A stretch of DNA of 43,243 nt from DATKUC01 sp964553615 (GCA_964553615.1 CAZKMA010000040.1:1-43243); one strand, 5' to 3'. Numbered from the stretch's first letter, positions 33,230-41,786 are shown. Numbers and translations: made by a program. Notes: generated by a model from the sequence alone, not told the origin.

Positions 33230-34215
33230 CCATCACAACGCCCCGCGCTCTGTGGCTTCTCCTCGGACTCCTCCCGATAGTCATTGTTCTTATCCGCAAC
33301 TACGGCCACGGACGGCACGACCTGGGCCTGCTCGGTGGAAAATGGAACGAGCAGGAGTCGTTGAACGTATACCTGGTCAAATCGTTCTTCAGCGGACTGT
33401 TCTTCTGCCTCTTCTACCTGCTGGCGGTGCTTGCCCTCTCCGGTTTTTCATGGGGACAGGCACCGGTGGAAGAGGATCGTACCGGTCTCGATGTCGTCAT
33501 TGCGGTCGATGTTTCGCGCAGCATGCTGGCCCAGGACGTTCGTCCATCCCGTCTTGACCGCAGCCGTGACATCATCCGGGGGCTTCTGCGGGAGCTTCCT
33601 GGAAGCCGATTCGGCGTCGCCGTGTTCAAGGGAACTGGCGCGGCGGTCATCCCTGTTACGGAAGACCGGCTATCCATCGATTCATTTGTGGACTATCTTG
33701 GGCCCCAGGTGCTGACCTCACCGGGAACGAACCTGGAGAAGGGGATCGACGCGGCCCTTCGGATGTTTCCGGCCGCAACAGGCCGGTTTCGGGCCGTAGT
33801 GTTGTTCAGCGATGGGGAAGCGCAGTCGGGCAACGCGAATGCCGCGGCCCAACGGGCTCGGGAATTGAATATTCCCGTTTTTACCGTCGTTACCGGAACG
33901 GCCGACGGTGCGACGATCCCTCTTGCGAATGGTGGCGTTGTCCACGATCGGAACGGTAAAGTGGTTGTGACGCGCGCCGATCCGCGGCTCATGCGGAACA
34001 TCGCGCGCGCAAGCGGAGGCCGAAGCTTTTCGCTCTCGGATCCGGCAGTTTTCAGCGCGCTTCTTTCTTCCATTCAGAAGCTCGCGGGGTTGCGTTCATC
34101 CGAGGGGTTTCGCCTCGTCGATATCCCGAGATACGCTATTTTTCTGGGCCTCGCCCTGTTTTTTCTGTTCCTTTCTCTGGGTGTACGGGTAGTGAAATGG
34201 AAAGACGTGTTTTAG
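33226..34215 (+). CDS. batB: VWA-domain membrane protein BatB
   Basis: 329 residues. N-terminal membrane helices (about 7-22 and 45-68) and a VWA domain with MIDAS DVSRS in VIAVDVSRSMLAQDVRPSRL, GTNLEKGIDAAL and VLFSDGEAQSGNAN, then a C-terminal helix (AIFLGLALFFLFLSLGVRVV). It is the second of the VWA pair and probably dimerises with BatA in the membrane. GTG start chosen for the GGGAGG immediately upstream and the GTGA overlap with batA; an ATG at 33205 would give a 25-base overlap. The end overlaps the TPR gene by 19 bases. Confidence 0.9.
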   Translation: MTITTPRALWLLLGLLPIVIVLIRNYGHGRHDLGLLGGKWNEQESLNVYLVKSFFSGLFFCLFYLLAVLALSGFSWGQAPVEEDRTGLDVVIAVDVSRSMLAQDVRPSRLDRSRDIIRGLLRELPGSRFGVAVFKGTGAAVIPVTEDRLSIDSFVDYLGPQVLTSPGTNLEKGIDAALRMFPAATGRFRAVVLFSDGEAQSGNANAAAQRARELNIPVFTVVTGTADGATIPLANGGVVHDRNGKVVVTRADPRLMRNIARASGGRSFSLSDPAVFSALLSSIQKLAGLRSSEGFRLVDIPRYAIFLGLALFFLFLSLGVRVVKWKDVF

Positions 34216-34832
34216 GTGAAGAAGGCTCGGTACGAGTCGGTCCGGTCATCTGGATTGTCGTCGCAGTGTTGATTACGCTTGGCGTTGCCGTTGGTTGCGG
34301 TTTCGGAGATCCCTACGTGTCTGTTGTCGAGGGCAATTACGCATACGGGCAGGGCAGGTATCAGGATTCAACGGTCCACTATCTTCAGGCGATCAGCAAA
34401 GGGTCCTACGGAGACTGGATATCGTACGACCTGGGTAATGTCTACCATTCTCTCGGTGAGTCCGATGCCGCACTGCAGATGTGGCGCAGGGCGGCCGCGA
34501 GCAACGACACGACGCTGCGGTACGGCACCTCCTACAATCTCGGGGTGCAATACTACGAGCTCGGGGACTACGAGAAGGCCTACAATTCGTTCCGGAAGGC
34601 ACTCGAGTACAACCCTTCGAGTATAAACGCAAAAGTGAATCTTGAGCTGTCATTGAGAAAACTGCAACCAACAACGGATAGTTCATCGTTTGAACAGCCG
34701 AAGCCCTCAGACAAACCCGCAATCAGTGAACAGGATTCCAGGCGAGTTCTGGATTATGTACGGAGAAAGGAGGCCCAGGAGTGGGTACCCGGCAAGACAC
34801 AAGCCCCGGAGTCCGCGCCGGACGACTGGTGA
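34197..34832 (+). CDS. TPR-repeat protein, BatC-like, possible lipoprotein
   Basis: 211 residues. An N-terminal hydrophobic segment (about 16-33) ends at AVGCGFG, which could be a relaxed spirochaetal lipobox. Tetratricopeptide repeats follow at about 45-155 (GNYAYGQGRYQDSTVHYLQA, SYNLGVQYYELGDYEKAYNS, FRKALEYNPSSINAKVNLEL). The last 50 residues are polar and disordered. In Bat operons a TPR protein at this place is BatC; it should scaffold the complex at the periplasmic face. It overlaps batB by 19 bases and the next gene by 52. Confidence 0.85.
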   Translation: MERRVLGEEGSVRVGPVIWIVVAVLITLGVAVGCGFGDPYVSVVEGNYAYGQGRYQDSTVHYLQAISKGSYGDWISYDLGNVYHSLGESDAALQMWRRAAASNDTTLRYGTSYNLGVQYYELGDYEKAYNSFRKALEYNPSSINAKVNLELSLRKLQPTTDSSSFEQPKPSDKPAISEQDSRRVLDYVRRKEAQEWVPGKTQAPESAPDDW

Positions 34833-36868
34833 AACGGGCGACGGTACTCGGAGCGGCACTCTGTCTGCTCCTGGAGGCCGCGGGACCGTTGTGGGCACAG
34901 GACTCTCCCGTTCCGGTCCGGCTTTCCGACACCGAGGTTCCTGCGGGTGGGCAATTCACTCTGACCTTTGACGTTACACCGGCATCGGCGGATACCCTGA
35001 CCGTCACAGAGCCCACCTATCCTTCCTCGTTGCAGAAGGACGGAGGGCCGCTCATCCGACCGGCGATAGCTGGCGCCGATGCAGCGGCAGTCAACGGTCG
35101 CCAGACGGTGGAAGTTCAGCTCAGCTTCACCGCGTTGCGCGCCGGACGGTACATCATCGGTTCATTCCAGTGCCAGGATCAGGGACGTACATATACCACT
35201 GAACCCGTTGTGATCTCGGTGACCGATCCGGCCAATGGAAACATCGTTCCCCCGTCCGCACGGTGGGTCGTCTCTGTACCGGAGCCGTATCAGGGCCAGA
35301 CAGTATTCATGGAACTTGTTCTTGATAATCTTACAGAACCGCTCTTCCCGGACCGGATAACAACCACACCTCCCGCCACCGGCGTATTTGAAGAGGTGAG
35401 GGGATTGGGAAAAATCAGCTCCCGACGCGTCGGCAGCACGGTACTCTACCAGGTTCCGATTGCGACCTTCTATCTGACACCAACCGCTGACGGAAGTCTC
35501 ACGGTTCCGGCCGCGACAATCTCGGTGAAAGGTGTCCGCGTGCGCGCGCCGAGTCTTGATCTCTCGGTGAAAAAACTTCCGCCCTCGGTTCAGAGCTCCG
35601 GTGCAGTTGGCTCCCTGTCGTTTACCGCAACGATTGCAAATCCTGAAATTGCGGAGGGAGACAGCTTCGATCTGACAATGCGCGTCGAGGGGACAGGAAA
35701 CCTGGCGTATCTCCACTTCCCGGATATTACATCCAAAGAACTTGTTGTAACGCCTACCGGCGAACGAAACCGCTATGTTCCTACGGAGACCGGCTACACG
35801 GGGTATCGGGAGGTCTCTTACCAGCTCACACCCCGGACGCCCGGGACCGTGAAACTGTCAGTTCCCGGACTGGTATGGATGGATCCCGGCAGCGGGGAGA
35901 TTAAACAGTCTGGCACTGAGGTGCTTTCTTTGAAGACAGATCCCGCACCGATTACCGCCTCCGCGGCCCAATCTCCGTCAGGTGCAGCAGTCTTTGCGCT
36001 GCTGTCCGTGGTGCAGGTGCGGCAGATGGATACTGTTTCCGCGTATCGGAACCCACTCAACTACCTCTGGCTGCTCCCGGGAGTCATGGTTCTTGTCGTT
36101 ATAGTCCTTCTCCGCCGTGGCGGGAAAAAACCGGGGGTGGTCCCATTTGTCGCGGGGCTGATCTTTTTCGTTTCTGCGACGGCACCTCAGCACCAATTCC
36201 CCGCTAAGGAAGTACAGGCGGGAATTGATGCGTTTCAGGCAGGGAAAGTGTCCGTGGCGATTGATCAGTTCCGTAGCGCGTTGTCGGTCCGACCGCATAA
36301 CCCCGGAATCCTCTACAATCAGTCGTTGTGCTATTTTCAGGCGCATCGATACGGCGAAGCGATCTACTACCTGAATAATGCAATTCGCTTTGATCCAACC
36401 AACCGCGTTATGCGCCAGACGCTTGCCTGGATGGAACAACGTCTGAGCCTTACGCGTCAGATTGAGCCGCCATGGAGCGTCAATCCCGATCTCATGCTCA
36501 TTATCGTGGCCATCCTGTTCAACCTGACCTGCGTTCTCCTTGCCATTTCCGGGGCAGGGAAGGGAGGCCGCTACGTCATTGTGCTGGTGTTCGCCGTTCT
36601 GCTTACGCTGGCAGCCGGTGGAGGATTGGTCTATTCCATTTCGACGCAGAACGACGAAATCGGAGTCGTTGGCCGCGATGCAGGAAACCTGCTCAAGATT
36701 CCGCGACCGGATGCGACAAGCTGGCTGGAGCTGCCGCGCGGCACAACCGTCCGTATTCTGCTGGACTCCAACAATTTCTACCTGGTTCGCACCGGTTACG
36801 GTGTGGAAGGTTGGCTTCCCGCAGAGGATGTCCTGTATCAGGTGCTTCCTGTTGGAGTACCGAAATGA
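34781..36868 (+). CDS. batD: BatD-BatE fusion: BatD domain, TPR and SH3 domain membrane protein
   Basis: 695 residues. A signal peptide ending near residue 40 (GPLWAQ) precedes a BatD (oxygen tolerance) region at about 45-400 with repeated immunoglobulin-like beta domains. Membrane helices lie at about 427-444 and 451-468, then TPR-like repeats at 478-550 (AGIDAFQAGKVSVAIDQFRS, LCYFQAHRYGEAIYYLNNAI), two more helices (570-590, 597-620) and an SH3-like domain at about 628-690 ending GVEGWLPAEDVL. TPR plus SH3 is the layout of BatE, so this looks like BatD fused to BatE. The GTG at 34781 has AAAGGAGG at seven bases; a GTG at 34829 overlapping the upstream stop (GTGA) would give a more compact signal peptide. 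Confidence 0.85.
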   Translation: MGTRQDTSPGVRAGRLVKRATVLGAALCLLLEAAGPLWAQDSPVPVRLSDTEVPAGGQFTLTFDVTPASADTLTVTEPTYPSSLQKDGGPLIRPAIAGADAAAVNGRQTVEVQLSFTALRAGRYIIGSFQCQDQGRTYTTEPVVISVTDPANGNIVPPSARWVVSVPEPYQGQTVFMELVLDNLTEPLFPDRITTTPPATGVFEEVRGLGKISSRRVGSTVLYQVPIATFYLTPTADGSLTVPAATISVKGVRVRAPSLDLSVKKLPPSVQSSGAVGSLSFTATIANPEIAEGDSFDLTMRVEGTGNLAYLHFPDITSKELVVTPTGERNRYVPTETGYTGYREVSYQLTPRTPGTVKLSVPGLVWMDPGSGEIKQSGTEVLSLKTDPAPITASAAQSPSGAAVFALLSVVQVRQMDTVSAYRNPLNYLWLLPGVMVLVVIVLLRRGGKKPGVVPFVAGLIFFVSATAPQHQFPAKEVQAGIDAFQAGKVSVAIDQFRSALSVRPHNPGILYNQSLCYFQAHRYGEAIYYLNNAIRFDPTNRVMRQTLAWMEQRLSLTRQIEPPWSVNPDLMLIIVAILFNLTCVLLAISGAGKGGRYVIVLVFAVLLTLAAGGGLVYSISTQNDEIGVVGRDAGNLLKIPRPDATSWLELPRGTTVRILLDSNNFYLVRTGYGVEGWLPAEDVLYQVLPVGVPK

Positions 36869-37323
36869 ATTTCGGGGAAATACTGAACGCCTGGGAGGAG
36901 GAGAGAGGGGAGAACGGCCAACCCAGATCAGACGAGCCGATGGATCGATGGCTTGATCAATACCCGCCGGACCCCTCGTTGAAGCTTCCCGGATTGGACA
37001 GGTCCGATTCAAAGGGGTTGCCGGAATCCAGGATGGAGCGGGCTACGTTCATGCAATTGAGGCACGAAGCAGAACTTGATCTGCACGGGTTGACTGTGCC
37101 CGAAGCCATGGCCCGAATAGACTCCTTTCTCGTTGAATGTCACACGCGCGGCATGCGCAAGGTTTTGATAATTCACGGCAAAGGAAACCACAATGAGACT
37201 GGAGAGTCGGTACTGGCCCGAAACACAAGAGTTCACCTCGCAAACCATGACCTCGCGGGCAGGGTTGAGAATCCTCCCCGAAGGTATGGCGGACGGGGCG
37301 CCTTATGGGTACGTGTGCGGTAA
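36865..37323 (+). CDS. Smr-domain protein
   Basis: 152 residues. The C-terminal half is a small MutS-related (Smr) domain: ELDLHGLTVPEAMARIDSF with the LDxHG motif, then KVLIIHGKGNHNETGESVL with HGKG, and GRGALWVRVR at the end. Smr domains nick or cleave nucleic acid; stand-alone ones act in RNA quality control or branched DNA processing. The first 70 residues are acidic and probably flexible. The ATG overlaps the BatD-E stop (ATGA), so it is translated with the Bat operon although no functional link is known. It converges on infA, with 11 bases between the stops. Confidence 0.88.
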   Translation: MNFGEILNAWEEERGENGQPRSDEPMDRWLDQYPPDPSLKLPGLDRSDSKGLPESRMERATFMQLRHEAELDLHGLTVPEAMARIDSFLVECHTRGMRKVLIIHGKGNHNETGESVLARNTRVHLANHDLAGRVENPPRRYGGRGALWVRVR

Positions 37324-37334
37324 CGAGGGGTTAT

Positions 37335-37553
37335 TCAGCGTTCGCGGTAGATGATTCTTCCGCGCGTCAGGTCGTAGGGCGAAAGAGCGACCTTGACTTT
37401 ATCTCCGGGCACGATGCGAATATAGTGTTTCCGCATTTTGCCGGACAGGTGGGTAAGGATGAGATGACCATTTTTCAATTCAACTCGAAACATGGTATTC
37501 GGAAGAGATTCCTTGACTATGCCATCGACTTCAATAGCTTCCTCTTTTGCCAC
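37335..37553 (-). CDS. infA: Translation initiation factor IF-1
   Basis: 72 residues, full length for IF-1: an S1-type OB fold with EVDGIVKESLPNTMFRVEL, LTHLSGKMRKHYIRIVPGD and KVKVALSPYDLTRGRIIYR. It binds the ribosomal A site during initiation. The start is GTG, with a strong AGGAGG seven bases upstream. Alone here rather than with ribosomal protein genes, and divergent from the DksA-like gene. Confidence 0.96.
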   Translation of the reverse strand: MAKEEAIEVDGIVKESLPNTMFRVELKNGHLILTHLSGKMRKHYIRIVPGDKVKVALSPYDLTRGRIIYRER

Positions 37554-37578
37554 AATTCCTCCTGCTCAATATTGCCAT

Positions 37579-37608
37579 ATACTATGGGAAGAAGTTGCCG
37601 TTTGTCAA
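37579..37608 (-). promoter_or_regulatory. Putative promoter of infA
   Basis: Minus-strand TTGACA (37603-37608, perfect -35), an 18-base spacer and TAGTAT (37579-37584), 25 bases before the GTG start. A plus-strand TTGACT at 37613-37618 with a weak -10 may serve the divergent gene. Confidence 0.5.
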
Positions 37609-37689
37609 GCTGTTGACTTTTTCCAGCAATTCATGCACATTTGTGAACCAAATTTTCGCCATGCCGTAGCATTCCGAAGGAGCGCCTGA

Positions 37690-38046
37690 ATGGACAAGGA
37701 TTTCGTGGAGCGCATGCGTGATGCGCTTCAGTCCCTCAAGAAGGAAATAATCGATAATCTGATTTCTGAGAATACTGAGTTTCGCCAAATGGTCGAAGGA
37801 CTGGATCCGAAGGATCTCGTGGATATCGCCGCCGAAGACATCGATCGGAAGACCATTGAGGCAATCGGAGTTCAGGAACTGAAGCGTCTGCGCCTCATCG
37901 ATTCGGCTCTCTCTCGTGTTCAGAACGGACGGTATGGTTTGTGCATGAAATGCGGGAAGAAGATACCCACCGAACGACTGGAAGCGATCCCCTATGCATT
38001 GATGTGCATTGACTGCAAGACCTCGGAGGAGCGCAGGAACCGCTGA
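37690..38046 (+). CDS. dksA: TraR/DksA family zinc-finger protein
   Basis: 118 residues: an N-terminal helical region (1-60) and a C-terminal four-cysteine zinc finger, GLCMKCGKKIPTERLEAIPY then CIDCK, the hallmark of TraR/DksA proteins. DksA binds the RNA polymerase secondary channel and adjusts transcription with ppGpp. It is slightly shorter than the 151-residue E. coli protein, and the coiled-coil tip is IAAEDIDRKTIEAIG, with the acidic residues typical of DksA tips only loosely kept, so activity may differ. AAGGAG eight bases upstream of the ATG. Confidence 0.85.
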   Translation: MDKDFVERMRDALQSLKKEIIDNLISENTEFRQMVEGLDPKDLVDIAAEDIDRKTIEAIGVQELKRLRLIDSALSRVQNGRYGLCMKCGKKIPTERLEAIPYALMCIDCKTSEERRNR

Positions 38047-38103
38047 TAAACCGCTAATAGACTCACGTCTACTTTCCGATACGCTAGTGTAGAGGAAAGA
38101 GGC

Positions 38104-38601
38104 GTGAATACGGTACAAACATATATATCGCCTGACGTTCAGAATGCAGTTGCGAACTCGTCGGCCAGTTATGCGGTTCCGCTCAGCAGTGTGCTGCGGG
38201 CAAGCAACTCAGCCGACAAAGTCGCGGTTCCGGTAAGCAACTATACGCTTTTCGCCGATTTCAAGCACTTCACACCGGTGCCGGCGGGACCTGCAGGTCC
38301 TGCACTAAGCATTTCGCAACTTCGTATGATGGATGTCCTTGTCGATCGACTGGCGCAGCTTCGCAGTCAAATTCACGAGGGCGGACTCGAGCACCTTATT
38401 GGAATAAGCGGTACGCCATCCAGCGGGACAATGCGGCAAACGCCCGTTGCCTCCGCTCACCCCGATGTGGCGGTACATCGTTTGCTCGTAGAGTACAATG
38501 CAACGCTTCAGGCAACCATGGCGGCAGCCCGGGAACGTCCCTATGCCCCGATTATCCCGAAAGACACAGGTTCAGGGGTAATGTTCAGCGTTCTTGCGTA
38601 G
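38104..38601 (+). CDS. Hypothetical protein, 165 residues
   Basis: I do not recognise this protein. It starts with GTG after GAGGAAAGAGG. The first third is rich in Ser, Ala and Val (VANSSASYAVPLSSVLRASN), the middle has a PVPAGPAGPA linker followed by an amphipathic helix (SISQLRMMDVLVDRLAQLRS), and another helix lies near the end (HRLLVEYNATLQATMAAARE). No signal peptide, membrane helix or metal motif. Codon use looks like its neighbours, and it has a good ribosome site 57 bases after the DksA-like gene, so it is probably a real coding gene, perhaps lineage-specific. Confidence 0.65.
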   Translation: MNTVQTYISPDVQNAVANSSASYAVPLSSVLRASNSADKVAVPVSNYTLFADFKHFTPVPAGPAGPALSISQLRMMDVLVDRLAQLRSQIHEGGLEHLIGISGTPSSGTMRQTPVASAHPDVAVHRLLVEYNATLQATMAAARERPYAPIIPKDTGSGVMFSVLA

Positions 38602-38627
38602 ACCGGTTGGAAACCCTTCCTGTTATT

Positions 38628-39305
38628 TCAGAACATCGTATGATCGGTCGAGTAGTTGCAATCCCGTTTTTCCCGCTCGACGAATGAGCTGGGTCCGTGC
38701 CCTGGAAACATCCGGGTTTCCGGGGGCAGGGAAAGCAACTCGTCCACACTCGTGCGAAGGGTACTTTCGTCGCTTTCCGGGAAATCAGATTTTCCTATAC
38801 CCTTGAAAAACAACGTGTCTCCGGTGAAAACGTAGTTCCGGGTGTCACTGTACAGGCTCACGCTTCCCGGTGTGTGTCCTGGCGTGTGGATGACCTTCAG
38901 ATCGGTATCCAGAATCGGTTCGCCGTCTTCCAGGAAGAATGTCACTTTCGGAAGCTCGGAAAAGGTGTTCTGAAAGTATTCCTCTCCTCCCCGCCCGAAG
39001 TATGCAAACGTCTCGTGGTTTGCCTTCCACGCGTCGGTCCCGAGGAAGTGAGCATCTGCTGTGTGAATCCCGATTGCGACCTCTCCCTTGTCCTTGTACC
39101 GTGCAATGATTCCCTGCGCCGCGGACGTGTGATCGAGATGACCGTGGGTGAAAATAATCGCCCGCGGAATCATGTTGATAGCCTCGAGTCTCTGAATGAG
39201 AAGTTCCACTTCGTCGCCGGGATCAATCAGGATACATTCTTTTTTCCCGGTTGAGACGACATATGTGTTGGTATGAAGCGGGCCTACAATAATTCGTTCG
39301 ATCAT
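38628..39305 (-). CDS. MBL-fold metallo-hydrolase (GloB-like)
   Basis: 225 residues of metallo-beta-lactamase fold. Motifs in order: DPGDE, FTHGHLDHTSA (the HxHxDH dinuclear metal motif), HTPGHTPGSVSLY, FTGDTLFFKGIGKSDFP and FPGHGPSS. The pattern and size match hydroxyacylglutathione hydrolase-like enzymes (glyoxalase II group) that split thioesters, but the C-terminal glutathione-binding domain of true GloB is absent, so the substrate is open. It converges on the unknown 165-residue gene and diverges from the membrane-protein gene. Confidence 0.88.
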   Translation of the reverse strand: MIERIIVGPLHTNTYVVSTGKKECILIDPGDEVELLIQRLEAINMIPRAIIFTHGHLDHTSAAQGIIARYKDKGEVAIGIHTADAHFLGTDAWKANHETFAYFGRGGEEYFQNTFSELPKVTFFLEDGEPILDTDLKVIHTPGHTPGSVSLYSDTRNYVFTGDTLFFKGIGKSDFPESDESTLRTSVDELLSLPPETRMFPGHGPSSFVEREKRDCNYSTDHTMF

Positions 39306-39349
39306 GGTAGTTTAAAGATACTGCTGGAATTATCTATGAGCAAGGGAGT

Positions 39350-40570
39350 ATGGAACAGGTCTTGCTAACATTCACAATCGTGGCCGTTTTCTACCTCCTG
39401 ATTCCCGGCGCAGGAGCGTTCCTGGTTCGTTCCCGCTGGAGGGCATTCCGTAGACGGATGCTGGATTCCTCTCGGGATCGAGTAGCCGGATACGAACAAT
39501 TCCGGACCGCAAGCACTCGCGTCGATGGATCTCCTCTTGGTCGATATCGGTTTTTCGGTGCTCTGGAAGCAATTCAGGGAGACGATACGATCTGGCTTCG
39601 AAACGGCAATGTAACCATCGCAGCCGACATGGAAACGGTTCGCGTGCATACACTGCCACCGGCCTCCCAGGGGGACAAAACTCCAAATGGAAATGGCGCG
39701 GCATATTCAAACATCGCACCGCAGGTACTTGCCTGGAGCCGCGTCGGATCATTGCCGGAGGGAACCCGATTCTACGTAGACGGCAGTCTCGAGGTACACC
39801 GCGGAATACCGGTTTTTCGATCCAGCAGGGGTGAACCGCTATTGGTTGTCATCTACGACGGCGAGGACGAGACAGTTCTTCCCGGCAGCATATGGAGCGG
39901 ACGACAGCGCAACGAGTACTGGAATCAGTTTACACCCGCCAGCCTGCTTATCGGTTCATTTGCGCTTCTCATTCTCTCGTATCTCACGCTGCGATCCCCG
40001 CTTCTTCGCCTCCCGGTCCTGTTTTCGCTCACCTTGAGCTCGGTGCCGGTTCTGCCCCTCCTTCCTCCGGGTGTGATCCTGTTCTTTCTCTATCGCTACT
40101 GGTGGCGAAAAGGGAGATACTTCCGCGCTCAACGTGACCTGGTCCGACTGCCGCTGCGGGTATTTCGCGGCGCCGGTGGCGGGAGTCCGGTCGGCGGTGA
40201 CAGCACCTTCGGCGTCGAGTTGATGGACGGATCACAATATGGTGGGCGTACCCTGCCGGCCTCCATGGAAGATGCCTTGCTCAACGACGGCGCCGTTCTA
40301 CGGGAAGTTGCTGAGTTTTCGAATTTTGATGCGCCGGACAAGCGCTACGTGTTTGGAGTAATTCCCCGATCCGAACAGCCGTCCGTACTCACGAAACCGG
40401 TAGACCCAATGGCGGAGTTCGTCATGTATCGCCAGGACCCCGCGGAACTTGCACAACGCTGTAATGACGAGGCACAACGACTTGAGCAACGTTCCGGGAT
40501 TGCTCTTGCGTTGTGCCTTCTAATCAATGGCTACGAGGTTTTTCTGGTACTCAGCAACCTGGTGCGGTAA
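39350..40570 (+). CDS. Hypothetical membrane protein
   Basis: 406 residues, not assignable to a family I know. An N-terminal membrane helix (about 4-24) is followed by a soluble beta-rich region of about 170 residues (LGRYRFFGALEAIQGDDTIW, LPEGTRFYVDGSLEVHRGIP), two or three helices at about 195-255 (including SLLIGSFALLILSYLTL), a basic loop WWRKGRY, a second soluble region of about 110 residues and a last helix at the C-terminus (GIALALCLLINGYEVFLVLS). The middle domain recalls proteins that sense or modify lipids, but nothing is proven. Reading frame and composition support a real gene; AGGGAG lies very close to the ATG. Confidence 0.75.
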   Translation: MEQVLLTFTIVAVFYLLIPGAGAFLVRSRWRAFRRRMLDSSRDRVAGYEQFRTASTRVDGSPLGRYRFFGALEAIQGDDTIWLRNGNVTIAADMETVRVHTLPPASQGDKTPNGNGAAYSNIAPQVLAWSRVGSLPEGTRFYVDGSLEVHRGIPVFRSSRGEPLLVVIYDGEDETVLPGSIWSGRQRNEYWNQFTPASLLIGSFALLILSYLTLRSPLLRLPVLFSLTLSSVPVLPLLPPGVILFFLYRYWWRKGRYFRAQRDLVRLPLRVFRGAGGGSPVGGDSTFGVELMDGSQYGGRTLPASMEDALLNDGAVLREVAEFSNFDAPDKRYVFGVIPRSEQPSVLTKPVDPMAEFVMYRQDPAELAQRCNDEAQRLEQRSGIALALCLLINGYEVFLVLSNLVR

Positions 40571-40592
40571 CAGTGCGCTGCAATTGATCTCT

Positions 40593-41786
40593 TTAATCTT
40601 TTTTCCGGGCGAAGTTGACGTTCAGCCGACGGCCACGGAAGTCTTTGCCATTCAATTCGTCGATAATTCCGTTTGCCTTGGAAGGATTTATCTCCACAAA
40701 TGAGTAGTTGTCGAGGATCTTGATCTCTCCGATGTCGTCCGAGGACACGCCGTCGATCCCCGAAAAAAGCTGTATCAGATCGCGGGGGAACACCCTTCGG
40801 TTCTTGCCGATGCCAACGAACAGACTCGTAAAGCCGTTGCGCGAACGATCTCCCCTTCCGCCTTTCGGAATGGTTCCCCCACTAACGCCATACTTCAGAA
40901 GCCAGGCTGCGAAATAACCACGGGTAAAGAACGGAACATGCTTTCGGACCAACTTCCGGTACGCGTTCAATTCTTCGGGGTTTTCATCTTCGTGAATCCT
41001 TCGGATGATTTCCTCGACATGTTCGCGTACAGCCTCCTCGTTCAAAACCTCTTTCCCTGATTGCTGCCCGTTCACTCGTTCCTCCTCGCTACCTGGGGCC
41101 ATGTTGTGATTGCGCTGACGTTCAGATGAAACGACAGGCGATTTCCCCCTCTCATGCCATGTAGAAAACGGCAGTAACATCGGGCGATGGAGCAGTGATT
41201 GAAGCGTTTCCAACCCACCATGCATCGTGGGGCAAAATACGACAATTTGAGGTCTCGACGGGATTTTTGACCAGATGAACTCAACATCCACATTAAAACC
41301 AGTAGACGCCTCTACATCCGGTTCATCGACAATCCAGAGGGCAATATTCGACAGATCGAGCTGTCCTCGGCGCAGATGATCGATGACTCGATCATTCGTG
41401 GCGACGACAATATCCGGTTCCCTCGAAATCTCCACCGCCTCCTGGCGTGCAGAATCTACACCGCCAATTTCGAGAACCTGTGCCGCCGAGTCAATCTGAC
41501 GCAGTGCAATTCGCAGCGCGTTCGACAGATCACGTACTCGATCTGAGTTGCCGGTCACGATAAGCGACTGGATACCCGGCTGACGATCCCGAATCCGAAC
41601 GACAGTAGTTGCAACGAGGTGATTGACCTGACTGGATTCAATGCCAAGCTCTACGATCGCGTCCCGACGCTTACGCACCGCAGACAGGACCCTTTGGAAA
41701 CCCGGATCCAGAAGTTGCGCACTGTTTCTTGCCGGCCTCCGCCTCGGGTGCCGATCAATGTCGTTTTTGTTGCTCTTCGAAACCAC
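40593..41786 (-). CDS. DEAD-box-derived protein with a DbpA RNA-binding domain, ATPase motifs lost
   Basis: 397 residues. Residues 25-205 resemble the first RecA domain of a DEAD-box helicase, but the Walker A (GxGKT) is absent where HLVATTVVRIRD stands; TPGR has become TNDR (130-133), DEAD is DEPD (154-157), and the SAT motif is PTM (186-188). No second RecA domain is found; a linker and a helical segment (250-300) lead to a clear DbpA-type RNA-binding domain (319-394: TSLFVGIGKNRRVFPRDLIQ, YSFVEINPSKANGIIDEL). DbpA itself binds 23S rRNA hairpin 92. So this is probably an RNA-binding scaffold, not a helicase. The GTG start has GGAGG too close; the start is uncertain. Confidence 0.8.
   Translation of the reverse strand: MVSKSNKNDIDRHPRRRPARNSAQLLDPGFQRVLSAVRKRRDAIVELGIESSQVNHLVATTVVRIRDRQPGIQSLIVTGNSDRVRDLSNALRIALRQIDSAAQVLEIGGVDSARQEAVEISREPDIVVATNDRVIDHLRRGQLDLSNIALWIVDEPDVEASTGFNVDVEFIWSKIPSRPQIVVFCPTMHGGLETLQSLLHRPMLLPFSTWHERGKSPVVSSERQRNHNMAPGSEEERVNGQQSGKEVLNEEAVREHVEEIIRRIHEDENPEELNAYRKLVRKHVPFFTRGYFAAWLLKYGVSGGTIPKGGRGDRSRNGFTSLFVGIGKNRRVFPRDLIQLFSGIDGVSSDDIGEIKILDNYSFVEINPSKANGIIDELNGKDFRGRRLNVNFARKKD

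Noticed and set aside
35978..37012. A 344-codon minus-strand open frame
   Set aside because: Antisense to the BatD-BatE fusion, whose domains are recognisable; no motif of its own.
38056..38070. TAGAC...GTCTA inverted repeat between the DksA-like gene and the 165-residue gene
   Set aside because: Only a five-base stem; too weak to call as a terminator or an operator.
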